64,000 bases of DNA from an uncultured Bacteroidales bacterium (GCA_944325495.1 CALVAD010000001.1:62001-126000), one strand, 5' to 3'. Shown: positions 16,916-26,348, counted from the first letter of the stretch. Made by a program: numbers and translations. The notes: generated by a model not told the origin, from the letters alone.

Positions 16916-19600
16916 ATGAAGAGCAAACTACTGTTTCTGCTTTTGTCCGCCATCGTCCTGACATCCTGTTCGAGAACGGAGATAGAATGCCGTCCGGTGT
17001 CTGTAGGCGAAGTGCCGGGCAGAGCGTCGTTCAGCTGGAAGATGCGGGACTCCCGGCGTGATGTCGTTCAGAAGGCTTTTGAAATCAAGGTCTTCGCCGA
17101 AGACGGAGCTTTGTTCTGGCGTTCCGGGAAGGTAGAATCCGACAAGTCCCTGTTCGTTCCTTACAGCGGCCCTGAACTGAAGGGAGGTGCGGCGTATTCC
17201 TGGTCTGTGGATGTATGGACGAATAAAGGCTCCCGTCCTGTCAGCGGATGTGGAGCTTCATGGTTCAACGGGCTGTATCCCGAACAGTGGTCGGCGGAGT
17301 GGATAGGTGTGGACGGAACGGGGAAGGTTATTCATGACGCTGAGGAATCACTGCATGACCTGTCTGCCAGATATCTGCGTAAAGAGTTCAATGTCGGAAG
17401 CGGAGTGGTGTCCGCAACTCTTTATGTATGCGGAATAGGTTCTTCGGTATGCTACATCAACGGCCGGCGGATAGGCGATGATGTTTTCGGACCGCTGCCG
17501 ACATGGTACGATGCTTCCGTGCTGTATCTGACCTACGATGTGTCATCGCTGGTGAAGTCAGGAGACAATGCAATAGGTGTCATTCTCGGGAACGGCAGAT
17601 ATTTCGGACTGCGGGATTCTGACGATTATGGCTTGAATACGAAGTGCTTCGGATTTCCGTCACTTCTGGCTCAGCTGCTATTGCGCTATGAGGACGGCAC
17701 CGAAGAATTGATAGTATCCGATACGAGCTGGCAGGCTACTGACAGAGGTCCGATAACGCGGAACAATGAATTCGACGGTGAGCACTATGATGCTTCATTG
17801 GAATTGGGAGCATGGACATCCCCTGATTATGAGGCGGACTCCCGCTGGAAGGCGGCGGAATTGATGACGCCTCCGTCAGGTGTCCTCAGGGCCCAGACCT
17901 CACCGTGCATCAAGGTGCAGGAGATACTGGAACCGGAATCTGTCAGAATGACATCGGACGGCAGGGTGCTGGTCGATATGGGACAGAACATGGTCGGATG
18001 GCTTAAGGTGAAACTGCGTGCCGACAAGGGCTCGAAGGTCGCGATACGCTTTGCGGAAACCTTGGACGCCGAGGATCCGGAACAGCTCTATACGGCCAAT
18101 CTGAGGACGGCCAAGGCTAAAGATGTCTATATCCCCGCATCCGATGGTGAATTCGAGTGGGAACCGATGTTCGTGTACCATGGATTCAGGTTTGCCGAGA
18201 TTTCGGGTCTGGATTATCTTCCGAAAAAATCCGATTTTGAAGGCAAGGTCATATATGATGACATGGAAACAACCGGAAGGTTCGTCACATCCAATGAAAT
18301 CCTGAATGCCGTCTACAAGAATGCATATTGGGGAATAAGGGGTAACTACCGCGGTTTCCCTACGGACTGTCCTCAACGCGACGAACGATATGCCTGGCTC
18401 GGAGACCGTTCTACCGGCTGCTATGGCGAGAGCTATATCTTCAATAATGAGAGACTTTATGATAAATGGGCTCTGGATATCGAAGAATCCATGCGCGAAG
18501 ACGGATGCATATCGGATGTCTGTCCCCGGTACTGGACCATATTCAGCGAGAATGTCACATGGCCGGCGACTTTTGTCTATGTGGTTGACATGCTGTATGA
18601 ACATTTTGGCAACAGCGAGGCGGTAAAGGCAAGGTATCCGGCGATGAAGAAATGGGTCGGCTTCATAGTGGACAGGAAGATGGTGGGCGGAACCGTGCCT
18701 TATGACGTATACGGCGACTGGTGCCTGCCTCCTGAGTCACTGGAACTTATCCACTCTCAGGATGAGTCCAGAAAAACCGACGGAGAGGTCTTGAGTACGG
18801 CCGTGTTCTATGACGTTTTGTGCAAGATGCAGAAATTGTGTGTGGTTGCCGGCCGCCCGGAGGATTCAGTATATTACTACGATATCGCTTCCGACATACG
18901 GAACATGTACAACAGGAAATTCCTGGATGCGGAGCGACATAGCTATGCCAATAATACTGTGACGGCGAATCTTCTGTCCCTGAATCTGGGCCTCGTTCCG
19001 GAGAATGCGGAAACGGATGTCGTGAACCATATCGTACGGACGACGGAAACGACATGGAACGGGCATGTAGGCGTAGGTGTCATGGGCATTCAGCATTTGA
19101 TGCGAGGTCTTACAGCCCATGGCCATGCCGACCTGGCTTATCGTATCGCAACGAATGACACATATCCTTCTCTCGGATATATGTACAGACAGGGAGCGAC
19201 GACCATCTGGGAACTTTGGAACGGGAATACCGCCGATCCCGCAATGAATTCGGGAAATCATGTCATGCTGCTCGGCGACACGATAATATGGATGTACGAG
19301 AGTCTTGCCGGTATCCGTGCCGGAGAACCTGGATTCAAGGCTATTGAGCTGTTTCCCGTCTTTCCGGAAGGCTTGAATAGCGTTTCCGCTTCGTATGACA
19401 GTCCTTATGGAGAAATTGTCAGCGAATGGAGGCTGTCTTCCGGTCGTCTGCTCTGGGATGTCGAGATACCTGCCAATACGAGGGCGACGCTCCGTGTCCC
19501 GAAAAAGTTCGACGCCGAGTTGAAAGGTGCCGATCCGTCAGATGAAGATGATGAGTACCTTTACTATGTTCTGGGTTCCGGACGGTATCGTGTCAGATAG
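16916..19600 (+). CDS. GH78 alpha-L-rhamnosidase, lipoprotein
   Basis: About 894 residues from ATG 16916, which begins a lipoprotein signal (MKSKLLFLLLSAIVLTSC); the longer frame from 16832 would lie in the previous gene. After Ig-like and jelly-roll domains (YLRKEFNVGSG, VCYINGRRIGDD, VYIPASDGEFEWEPMFVYHGFR), the (alpha/alpha)6 catalytic domain begins with FPTDCPQRDERYAWLGD, the GH78 signature carrying acidic catalytic residues. Later GATTIWELWNGNT and the C-terminal beta-domain also fit. It removes terminal rhamnose from glycans. Last gene of the operon, followed by a terminator. Confidence 0.92.
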   Translation: MKSKLLFLLLSAIVLTSCSRTEIECRPVSVGEVPGRASFSWKMRDSRRDVVQKAFEIKVFAEDGALFWRSGKVESDKSLFVPYSGPELKGGAAYSWSVDVWTNKGSRPVSGCGASWFNGLYPEQWSAEWIGVDGTGKVIHDAEESLHDLSARYLRKEFNVGSGVVSATLYVCGIGSSVCYINGRRIGDDVFGPLPTWYDASVLYLTYDVSSLVKSGDNAIGVILGNGRYFGLRDSDDYGLNTKCFGFPSLLAQLLLRYEDGTEELIVSDTSWQATDRGPITRNNEFDGEHYDASLELGAWTSPDYEADSRWKAAELMTPPSGVLRAQTSPCIKVQEILEPESVRMTSDGRVLVDMGQNMVGWLKVKLRADKGSKVAIRFAETLDAEDPEQLYTANLRTAKAKDVYIPASDGEFEWEPMFVYHGFRFAEISGLDYLPKKSDFEGKVIYDDMETTGRFVTSNEILNAVYKNAYWGIRGNYRGFPTDCPQRDERYAWLGDRSTGCYGESYIFNNERLYDKWALDIEESMREDGCISDVCPRYWTIFSENVTWPATFVYVVDMLYEHFGNSEAVKARYPAMKKWVGFIVDRKMVGGTVPYDVYGDWCLPPESLELIHSQDESRKTDGEVLSTAVFYDVLCKMQKLCVVAGRPEDSVYYYDIASDIRNMYNRKFLDAERHSYANNTVTANLLSLNLGLVPENAETDVVNHIVRTTETTWNGHVGVGVMGIQHLMRGLTAHGHADLAYRIATNDTYPSLGYMYRQGATTIWELWNGNTADPAMNSGNHVMLLGDTIIWMYESLAGIRAGEPGFKAIELFPVFPEGLNSVSASYDSPYGEIVSEWRLSSGRLLWDVEIPANTRATLRVPKKFDAELKGADPSDEDDEYLYYVLGSGRYRVR

Positions 19601-19644
19601 GTTCTTCCGGAATATGCGTTTGGCGATTCGCGGAAAACAAACAG

Positions 19645-19676
19645 AAAAAGAGCCGGCTATGAGACCGGCCCTTTTT
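19645..19676. terminator. Bidirectional terminator between rhamnosidase and PL11 gene
   Basis: AAAAAG (19645-19650) and GCCGG pair with CCGGC and CTTTTT (19671-19676) around an 8-nt loop, giving a stem with a U-run on both strands. It separates two converging genes. Confidence 0.8.
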
Positions 19677-19693
19677 CTTTGCTGGCATTATAG

Positions 19694-21538
19694 TTAAAGA
19701 CTATGCGTCGGCGAAGGAGACTGCTGGTAGCCCATCGAGCGGTTGTAGATGTAGGAACGGTACAGAGGGTCCTGAAGGAAGGTCACCCTGCGGTCCGCCG
19801 CCGGTATGGTGGTGGTGTAGACGCGAAGTTCGCCGTCCACCACTGTCACTATCTCCTCTCTCCAATCGCCGAACAGGTCGCCGACCATCATGATGCTGCC
19901 TTCGAATCCGTTCTGGACGGTGTCTCCCTTGTATTTCGCGAGGGCGAATCCGGATTCGTTCCTGACGGGATATTCCCTGAGATTGTCGGCGTCCCACCAT
20001 ATCCAGTCGGTGCAGGGAGGCACGTCGGCCGTCCCGCCGATGCGGTTGCCCTTGCAGTCGAAGATGTATTTGTCGCTCTTTCCGCCCTTGGGATCCTCCT
20101 CTGCGAAGCATTCGAGTCCCGGAATGTCGGGCCTGAGGTCTGCAGCCATCGCGTTCCCGACATGGTTGGTATGCTCTCCGATATTCCACAGCTCCTTTCC
20201 GGTAGCGGCGTCGACAAGGCATACTCCGCGCTTGTCGTGCCATACTTCCACGCCGAAGAGAATCTCGAGTCCGGGATTGTCGGGATCGATGTCGGCTACG
20301 ATCGCCTTGTCGGGATGGCCTACGCCTGCGCTCCAGAGTGCCTCGCCGTTGTCGTCAATCACGACGGCTCCGAGCACGACCTCCTCTCTGCCGTCGTTGT
20401 CAAGATCCACGCATACGATCTGGTGCGCGCCCTGGGCGCGGATCGCAGGGTTCTCCTGGTCGCCGTTCCACTCCCAGAGAAGCTGGAGCTTCCCGTCCTG
20501 GAACTGGTAGGCGTTCGCTGCCATCTTGCGATAGGTTCCGCGGTTGATTATCAGGCACGGGGTCTTGCCGTCGAGGTATGCTACGGCCATCTGGTTGCGG
20601 TTGTTGCGGTTGTAGTCGCCGAACTCCTGACCCTGCTCTATCCAGGCGACACGGTCAAGCTCCTTCCCGGTCATGCCGTCAAGGACGGAGAGATATTCGG
20701 GACAGGCTCCGTAGGGTGAGGTCCCGGGCTTGCCGTTGTAGTTCTGGGGTACCTTGCCTACTACTCTTCCGGCCTCATCGCGGTAGTCCTTGTCGGTCGG
20801 CGCCGTCTTCACGGCTACTTCCGCCTTGCCGTCACCGTCAAGGTCAGCCACCACGAAAGGCGAGTACCATACTCCCTGCTCGATGTTCCAGCCGAGATCC
20901 CTGGTCCAGAGGCGGGTCCCGTCGGCGAGATAGGCTTCAAGCTTGAAAGTGTCGTCGCTGCGGTGCCATGCGCCTGGGTCGGTGCGCTGCCGTGGCTGCT
21001 TTATAACATAGTCGAACCTGCCGTCACCGTCAAGGTCTCCGACTCCCATCTTCTGGCATACATAGTCGCCTCCGAACTTGATGCCGAGGTAGTTCTGCGC
21101 CAAGACGGAAGCGGTTTCGGATTCCTGTCCCTCCTCGCCGCCGAGCACCGGGGTGACGCGGTAGACGCTCTTGAGCGAACCTCCCTTGTCCACGAAATCG
21201 GTGGTCCGGCTTATGGGCCTGGAGTTGATCTTGCGGAAGGTCTTTCCGCCGTTGGATGATCTGTAGACATTGAAAGCCGTGGCGGGGTCATCGGTTTCCA
21301 GAAGCCTCCATCCGACATATACGCCTCTGTCGGTTCCCACTGCCACGAGGCCGCGGCCGAGGTTCTCCTTGACTTTCCGGTCCGCCCAGCCTTCAACCTT
21401 GGGTTTGGGCACGATACGGGAATTGTTGCGTTGGGGAGCCAGCACTTCGTAGTTGTAGAACCGTTCGTTCTGGTCCTGTGCTGGCAAGGAGAGTGCGGCA
21501 AGAACCAGCACTCCTGCGGTAATCAGGAAATGCTTCAT
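19694..21538 (-). CDS. PL11 rhamnogalacturonan lyase
   Basis: 614 residues with a signal peptide (MKHFLITAGVLVLAALSLPAQ). The eight-bladed propeller of PL11 enzymes is evident: calcium-loop motifs GVGDLDGDGRFDYVIK, VADLDGDGKAEVAVK and CVDLDNDGREEVVLGA, the PL11 opening LGRGLVAV with GVYVGWRLL, and the end DPLYRSYIYNRSMGYQQSP. It cleaves the rhamnogalacturonan-I backbone by beta-elimination. Convergent to the GH78 operon and probably part of the same pectin-degrading set. A tRNA-Gln lies 30 bp upstream on the same strand. Confidence 0.92.
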   Translation of the reverse strand: MKHFLITAGVLVLAALSLPAQDQNERFYNYEVLAPQRNNSRIVPKPKVEGWADRKVKENLGRGLVAVGTDRGVYVGWRLLETDDPATAFNVYRSSNGGKTFRKINSRPISRTTDFVDKGGSLKSVYRVTPVLGGEEGQESETASVLAQNYLGIKFGGDYVCQKMGVGDLDGDGRFDYVIKQPRQRTDPGAWHRSDDTFKLEAYLADGTRLWTRDLGWNIEQGVWYSPFVVADLDGDGKAEVAVKTAPTDKDYRDEAGRVVGKVPQNYNGKPGTSPYGACPEYLSVLDGMTGKELDRVAWIEQGQEFGDYNRNNRNQMAVAYLDGKTPCLIINRGTYRKMAANAYQFQDGKLQLLWEWNGDQENPAIRAQGAHQIVCVDLDNDGREEVVLGAVVIDDNGEALWSAGVGHPDKAIVADIDPDNPGLEILFGVEVWHDKRGVCLVDAATGKELWNIGEHTNHVGNAMAADLRPDIPGLECFAEEDPKGGKSDKYIFDCKGNRIGGTADVPPCTDWIWWDADNLREYPVRNESGFALAKYKGDTVQNGFEGSIMMVGDLFGDWREEIVTVVDGELRVYTTTIPAADRRVTFLQDPLYRSYIYNRSMGYQQSPSPTHSL

Positions 21539-21567
21539 TGTGTTTTGTGCTATGCGGTCAATTTTCG

Positions 21568-21638
21568 TTGAGGTACCAGGATTCGAACCTGGGCAGACAG
21601 AACCAAAATCTGTAGTGCTACCATTACACCATACCTCA
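21568..21638 (-). tRNA. tRNA-Gln (UUG)
   Basis: On the minus strand the 7-bp acceptor stem TGAGGTA pairs with TACCTCA, the anticodon loop is ATTTTGGTT (anticodon TTG) and the T-arm is the canonical GGTTCGAATCC. CCA is not encoded. A TATATTTG box sits about 11 bp upstream. Confidence 0.95.
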
Positions 21639-21648
21639 ATTCCGGGGG

Positions 21649-21656
21649 CAAATATA
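21649..21656 (-). promoter_or_regulatory. -7 box of tRNA-Gln promoter
   Basis: The plus strand reads CAAATATA, i.e. TATATTTG on the minus strand, placing transcription start a few bases before the tRNA. The -33 position falls inside the long hairpin at 21670-21725. Confidence 0.65.
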
Positions 21657-21669
21657 CTAAAAATATACG

Positions 21670-21725
21670 CAGAAGCCGAGAGAAATGGAAATTGAACAGT
21701 TCATTTCCTTTTCTCTCGGCTTCTG
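21670..21725. repeat. 27-bp near-perfect hairpin upstream of tRNA-Gln
   Basis: CAGAAGCCGAGAGAAA at 21670 onward pairs with its complement ending at 21725; the arms continue inward with one mismatch and one bulge to GAAC-A-GTTC. It covers the -33 region of the tRNA promoter. No T-run follows on either strand, so a simple terminator is unlikely. Confidence 0.7.
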
Positions 21726-21760
21726 CCGGATTTGCAGTCCGGCACTAAATTCTGCGTTTT

Positions 21761-21892
21761 GTCCGTTCTGAGGGGTTGCCTCCAAGGAGGTTCCGTTTCG
21801 CTTCATTGATACCTCTACGCTTCGCTGCGAGGTGTCACCCGCTCACAGCCGTGGGCGGCCAGCCTCCTTGGAGGCGACCCCTCAGAACGGAC
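21761..21892 (-). repeat. Long inverted-repeat element, conserved core (copy 1)
   Basis: 30-bp arms (21761-21790 and 21863-21892) match with one G-U-type difference and enclose 72 bp. Read on the minus strand, the enclosed core aligns along its whole length with the core of the element at 51559-51629 (shared words in the same order include GTGAGCGG, ATCAATG and CGGAA), whereas the arms of the two copies differ. The rest of the 21639-22056 gap holds no gene that I can support. Confidence 0.75.
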
Positions 21893-22056
21893 CGCGACTG
21901 GCCCCGTAGCCGGACGATGCGTGCGTATGTTGTTGAATGTCGGGCATTTGCTATGATGTTTAGCTCCTGCATAAATTCTGTGTTTTGCACGAATGAGGCG
22001 GTCCGTCGGGGCCGCCTCGTTCTTTTTGTCTTTATTGGAAAAATGGAGTGAGGTGA

Positions 22057-23256
22057 TTATCTGATCCAGGCTGTCCAGTCGTTGTCGGCTGATACCGCTC
22101 CGCTCTCGCCTATCATGCCCACATATTTGTCTGAGAAGGTCATCTCATCTGCGGATACGGAGCTGTTGCCTTCGGCCGCAAGGAAGTCCTCGTGGGTGTA
22201 GACATCCGTCGGGTTCACGACATCCTTGTTGTCATCGATGACGAGTTCTCCTACGATCACGGTATTGGTGATGGATGAGGTGCCGCTGCCGAAAGAGTTT
22301 ATGGTCTGAGGGGTGTCGAGAGTTATGGGGTCGGGTTTGCCGCATACGAGAGCGTTGCTGAGAGTTACATATGTCCCCTCGCGGAAGCGCAGGCCTCTGT
22401 GGTTCTCGGTGCTGTTGTTGCCTATGAAGGTGGCATAGCGGATGGTAGGATGGGCGACAGGGGAGGCTTCATTGTCGTTACCGTTGTTGTCGCACTCCAT
22501 CAGGCAGTCGCACTCGTCCACGCTCTGGTAGGCCACGATGTACTCGGCGGTGCCGTCCCAGCCTTCGGTCCAGTCGTATGAGTCGTCGGTGCAGTTCTCA
22601 ACCACGCAGTGGTCGATGTTGGCGGAGCCGCCGAAGAACTCGATTCCGTCGTCGGAGCCGTCAACCACGTAGATGTAGGAGATTTCGGTGCCGGAGCCGA
22701 CTCCGTAGAGGGAGATACCGTTGGCTTCGTGAGTCGAGTCGAGTGCAAGACCCGAATACTCGATGCGGAGGTACTTCAGGACACCTGAATTGTCGGCGTC
22801 GTTCTCTCCGCCGTAGGGGGCGTTTCCGATTTCGGAGAAGGTTCCGTCGCCGGCGTTGGTGTGGGCGTATCCGCAGATGTGCAGGCCGCCCCATGCGCCG
22901 GGCTCCTTCGTCTCGGAAGTCATGACGATGGGATTCTCGGCGGTTCCTTCCGCATTGATCTTCGCGCCCTGCTCGATGAGGATGTAGATTATGTTGTCGC
23001 TGCCGGCGCTTTCGTCAGCCATGATGGTCACTCCGGGCTGGATGGTGAGAGTGGCGGGAGCCTCCACCTGAAGGCTGCTGGTGAGCACATAGGTTTTGCC
23101 TGACTCGAGGGTGAGATCCTCGGAGATGCGGCCGCCTATGTGCTCTTCGGGATCCGGATCGGGGTCGGGATCGGGAGTCACCTTGTTGCAGGAGCTGAGT
23201 CCTGCGATTACCATTGCAGCCGCGAAGGCTGACATGAGAAATTCGCTTGTCTTCAT
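22057..23256 (-). CDS. Right-handed beta-helix lipoprotein, partner of TonB receptor
   Basis: 399 residues, with a lipoprotein signal ending LSSC, then an acidic Asp-Pro repeat linker (DPDPDPDPEE). From about residue 50 come repeated turns typical of a parallel beta-helix (LTIQPGVTIMA, NGISLYGVGSGTEISYIYV, GIEFFGGSANIDHCVVENC). Encoded 43 bp after the TonB-dependent receptor on the same strand, probably in one operon, so it may be a surface-exposed binding partner. No catalytic residues identified; ligand unknown. Confidence 0.75.
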   Translation of the reverse strand: MKTSEFLMSAFAAAMVIAGLSSCNKVTPDPDPDPDPEEHIGGRISEDLTLESGKTYVLTSSLQVEAPATLTIQPGVTIMADESAGSDNIIYILIEQGAKINAEGTAENPIVMTSETKEPGAWGGLHICGYAHTNAGDGTFSEIGNAPYGGENDADNSGVLKYLRIEYSGLALDSTHEANGISLYGVGSGTEISYIYVVDGSDDGIEFFGGSANIDHCVVENCTDDSYDWTEGWDGTAEYIVAYQSVDECDCLMECDNNGNDNEASPVAHPTIRYATFIGNNSTENHRGLRFREGTYVTLSNALVCGKPDPITLDTPQTINSFGSGTSSITNTVIVGELVIDDNKDVVNPTDVYTHEDFLAAEGNSSVSADEMTFSDKYVGMIGESGAVSADNDWTAWIR

Positions 23257-23299
23257 AATTTTTTGATAGTTATTGGGTTTATATGAGTCTTTCCGCTTG

Positions 23300-26062
23300 T
23301 CAGAGCGACCAGCTGATTCCTATTTCGAAGCCGGTGCCGATCTTCCACTGCTCCACTTCCACCGTGCGGCCCGCATCGGGTATGTCCTGCGTGAACCTTA
23401 TGGTGCTGTCGAGCAGGTTCTTGAATGCGAACTTCACCGAGAGGTGCTCGTTGAAGCTGTAAGCTCCGTTGAAGTCCAGGGTGTGGACTGGCATCTGCTT
23501 CACGTCTCCAAGCCCCATTATGCCGACGGCATGGATTCTGGGACCCTGCAGGTTGTAGAGCAGGGCGAGGCTGAGGCTTCCTCCGTTCCTGAAGGAGGGC
23601 GTGTAGCTGATGTCGGCGTTGGCGAGGTAGGGCGACGCTCCCTGAAGCGACCTTCGGTCGTTGGTGTATGAACCTCCTGCGGGGAGGATTACATTGGTGT
23701 ACATCAGCGAGCCGTTGGCGCTTACGGTGAGGTCGCGGACCAGTTCCTTGCGGAACTCGATTTCAAGGCCTGCCGCCATGCCGTTCTCCGCATTCTGGAA
23801 CGAGTGCTCCGTGGCTCCTCCCGAGAGGCGCTGCGTCCTTTCGATAGGGTTCTGCAGGAACTTGTAGTATGCCGTGGCGGCGAACATGTCGGTGCTGCTG
23901 TCCGAGAAGACCTCGTACCTGAGGTCGACATTGTAGTTGTAGCCGTTCATGAGATTTTCGTTACCTCTTATCTGCGCACCTCCGAAGCTCTCCTGATAGA
24001 GGAACGGGGCCATCTCGACGAAGGAGGGTCTGGTGACCGTCCGGGAGAGCGAGAGCCTGAGCATGTTCCTGTCAGCTATGTTGTACCTGAGGTTGACTGC
24101 GGGGAAGAGATCGAACGCGTCGAGATTGCGGGTGCGGTTCTCCACGTCGTCGTTGTAGTCGACGCTCTGGCGGCCGGCCTCGAAGCGCAGTCCTGCGTTG
24201 AGCTGCCATTTCTCTCCGAAGTGCAGGTCGGTTTCCACGAACGCCGCGCCGATGAGGTTCCGGGCGTCGTACTGGTCTCTGGCAAACTGGTTTCTCTTGA
24301 TGCCGACGAGCCCGTTGCTGACATTCTCGAAGTTCAGATATGCGTCGGGGTTGTGGACGTCCGTTATCAGTTCGTCCAGGTTCCTGAGGTTGTAGTAGAA
24401 TCTTGTGGACCTGAATGCGCGGGTCTTGTCCTTGGCGGTGAGTCCGAAGCGCAGCCTGTCGTCTTCGCCGAAATTGTAGCTGGCCTTGATGTCCGCCACG
24501 AGTTCGTTCTCGTCGAGATTGCCGAAATATCTCTGGGTCTCCTGCTGGTTGAGGTCGAAGAAGTGCAGCTGCCCGTCGGCGCCCCTGCGGTACATCACCT
24601 GCCTCCTGTCGGGCTCGTCGCTCGACGTGAGAGAGTATGACGCTCCCCAGTCAATCTCCCATGAACCGATGTCGTGGTGGCCGGAGAGCTGGTAGTTCTG
24701 GAGTGTGTAGATGTGTGTCACCTGATTGCTGCCGACGAGGTCGTAGGTCTCCTGGTAGTCGAATCCGCGGCGGTCGAGGTGGGTGTCGCTCGCATTGCGG
24801 GCGAAGAAGGCGGTGAAGCCTATGTTGTCGCTTTCCCTGAGGGTGTAGTCGATATCCACGAGAGCTGCGATGTCTATTTTCTGCTTGTAGCTGTCGTAGT
24901 TGTAGTCGCTCTTGAGCCTCCCTTCGGAACTGGCTTCGTAGGTCCTGTAGAACGCGTCGGTCATGGTCTCGTCGCCGGTCTTGATGCTTGCCGACGCGAG
25001 CACGCTGAGAGTCTGGCCGCCCACCTCGAAGTTCTTGCCCAGTCCTATGCTTCCGTTGAGGTCGGGAAGCGCTTTCCTGCCGAAGGTGCGGAAGCTGGTT
25101 CCGAATATGTCCTTGCTGCGCGAGTAGTCCTCGAATTCCGAGGCGCTCATGCTCCTGACGGCGGGGTCGAGTCTGTTCGTAAGGAAGAGGCTCCTGCCGT
25201 CCATTCTGTAGAAGTCGCCTGCAAGCGTGTGGAAATACCCGCCGGTGGAGAATGAAAGGTTGAAGAAGTCCTTGCTCTCGGCGCCTTCCTTGGTGCTGAT
25301 GTCCACATGCGCTCCGGAGTAGTCGGCGAAGGAGCTGGCTTCATAGACCTTGCTCACAGTGATGTTCTGGATGGTCGACGAAGGGAATATGTCGAGTGGG
25401 ATCAGCTTGTTGTCGGGGTTGGGCGAGGCTATCGGCAGCCCGTTGAGCGTGGTGGTGCTGTATCTGTCGCCGAGTCCGCGCACTATCAACTGGCCGGCGC
25501 TGGCGATGGAGATGCCAGACAGCTTGGCGACGCTTTCCTGGGCGTTGGAAATGCCCTTTATGCTCATCTCCCTGGCTCCCATGTTTTCGATTGCGAAGCC
25601 GGAGGCGATTCTCTCGTTCTGCAGCGCCTGCAGGGATTCGAGGTTCTTCCTGGCAGTGACGACCGCGTCCATTAGGGCCTCGTTGTCGGGCTCCAGATAG
25701 ATGGTCAGGCCGTTCTCCCCGTATGCGAGCGAGGTGGGATCCCCGGTCTCCACGGTTCCGCTGCCGTCAGGATTTATGGTCACGTCGAGATTCATCGGCT
25801 TGTATCCTATATAGGAGACTGACAGGTCATAGCTTCCAGGGTCGAGAGGAAGGGTGTAGGCTCCGTCGATGTCGGTCACGGTGCCTTCGGTCGTCCCTTC
25901 GATGAGAATTGCCGCACCGATGAGGGTTTCGCCCGTCACCAGGTCGACTATCGTGCCTTTGAGGCCGTCTTCAGTTTCAAGGAGGTTTTCCGCGTGGAGT
26001 TTTTCTGTTGGAAATAAAAACAAAGCTGCGGCGGCAGCAAACGCTGTCAAAATTCTAACCAT
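23300..26062 (-). CDS. TonB-dependent outer membrane receptor (non-SusC type)
   Basis: 920 residues with a signal peptide (MVRILTAFAAAAALFLFP). A CarboxypepD-regulatory-like domain follows (GTIVDLVTGETLIGAAILI), then the plug (MSIKGISNAQESVAKLSG, LIVRGLGDRYSTTTLNGLP) and a 22-strand-type barrel ending in Leu-rich aromatic strands (GISWSL). It lacks a SusD neighbour and instead precedes a beta-helix lipoprotein. Such receptors transport metal complexes, peptides or glycans; substrate cannot be read. A -7 box lies at 26090-26097. Confidence 0.9.
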   Translation of the reverse strand: MVRILTAFAAAAALFLFPTEKLHAENLLETEDGLKGTIVDLVTGETLIGAAILIEGTTEGTVTDIDGAYTLPLDPGSYDLSVSYIGYKPMNLDVTINPDGSGTVETGDPTSLAYGENGLTIYLEPDNEALMDAVVTARKNLESLQALQNERIASGFAIENMGAREMSIKGISNAQESVAKLSGISIASAGQLIVRGLGDRYSTTTLNGLPIASPNPDNKLIPLDIFPSSTIQNITVSKVYEASSFADYSGAHVDISTKEGAESKDFFNLSFSTGGYFHTLAGDFYRMDGRSLFLTNRLDPAVRSMSASEFEDYSRSKDIFGTSFRTFGRKALPDLNGSIGLGKNFEVGGQTLSVLASASIKTGDETMTDAFYRTYEASSEGRLKSDYNYDSYKQKIDIAALVDIDYTLRESDNIGFTAFFARNASDTHLDRRGFDYQETYDLVGSNQVTHIYTLQNYQLSGHHDIGSWEIDWGASYSLTSSDEPDRRQVMYRRGADGQLHFFDLNQQETQRYFGNLDENELVADIKASYNFGEDDRLRFGLTAKDKTRAFRSTRFYYNLRNLDELITDVHNPDAYLNFENVSNGLVGIKRNQFARDQYDARNLIGAAFVETDLHFGEKWQLNAGLRFEAGRQSVDYNDDVENRTRNLDAFDLFPAVNLRYNIADRNMLRLSLSRTVTRPSFVEMAPFLYQESFGGAQIRGNENLMNGYNYNVDLRYEVFSDSSTDMFAATAYYKFLQNPIERTQRLSGGATEHSFQNAENGMAAGLEIEFRKELVRDLTVSANGSLMYTNVILPAGGSYTNDRRSLQGASPYLANADISYTPSFRNGGSLSLALLYNLQGPRIHAVGIMGLGDVKQMPVHTLDFNGAYSFNEHLSVKFAFKNLLDSTIRFTQDIPDAGRTVEVEQWKIGTGFEIGISWSL

Positions 26063-26089
26063 ACTTCAAATCACTCGTTTTTCCGGGTG

Positions 26090-26097
26090 CAAAAGTA
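26090..26097 (-). promoter_or_regulatory. -7 box for TonB receptor operon
   Basis: CAAAAGTA on the plus strand is TACTTTTG on the minus strand, a TAnnTTTG match 27 bp before the receptor's ATG. Confidence 0.55.
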
Positions 26098-26284
26098 TCG
26101 CGCGGTTGTGAACTGGATTTTAAGGTTCTGATATGAAAATGTTAAATGTTGTTACGGCCTTATTACGGATTTGCGCTGTTTTTAACAGAAAATTAGTTTT
26201 CCGCGTCTGGTTTTTTCCTACGCGCGCGCCTGCTTCCGTATATAATGGCTGCGGGAGCGGGATTGGTGACGGTCGCGGAGGCGT

Positions 26285-26336
26285 GGCTGTCCTGCGGCAG
26301 GCGGGAGATTTGGGAGTAGCCTGCCGCAGGGCAGCC
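26285..26336. repeat. Intergenic hairpin with GGGA-type loop (1)
   Basis: 18-bp arms GGCTGTCCTGCGGCAGGC (26285-26302) and 26319-26336 match with one G-U pair and enclose gggagatttgggagta. A second hairpin of the same build follows at 26349. Together they fill the middle of the 507-bp gap between the TonB receptor and tadA; no other feature is visible there apart from the receptor promoter. Confidence 0.7.
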
Positions 26337-26348
26337 CCGTCTCCGCTT

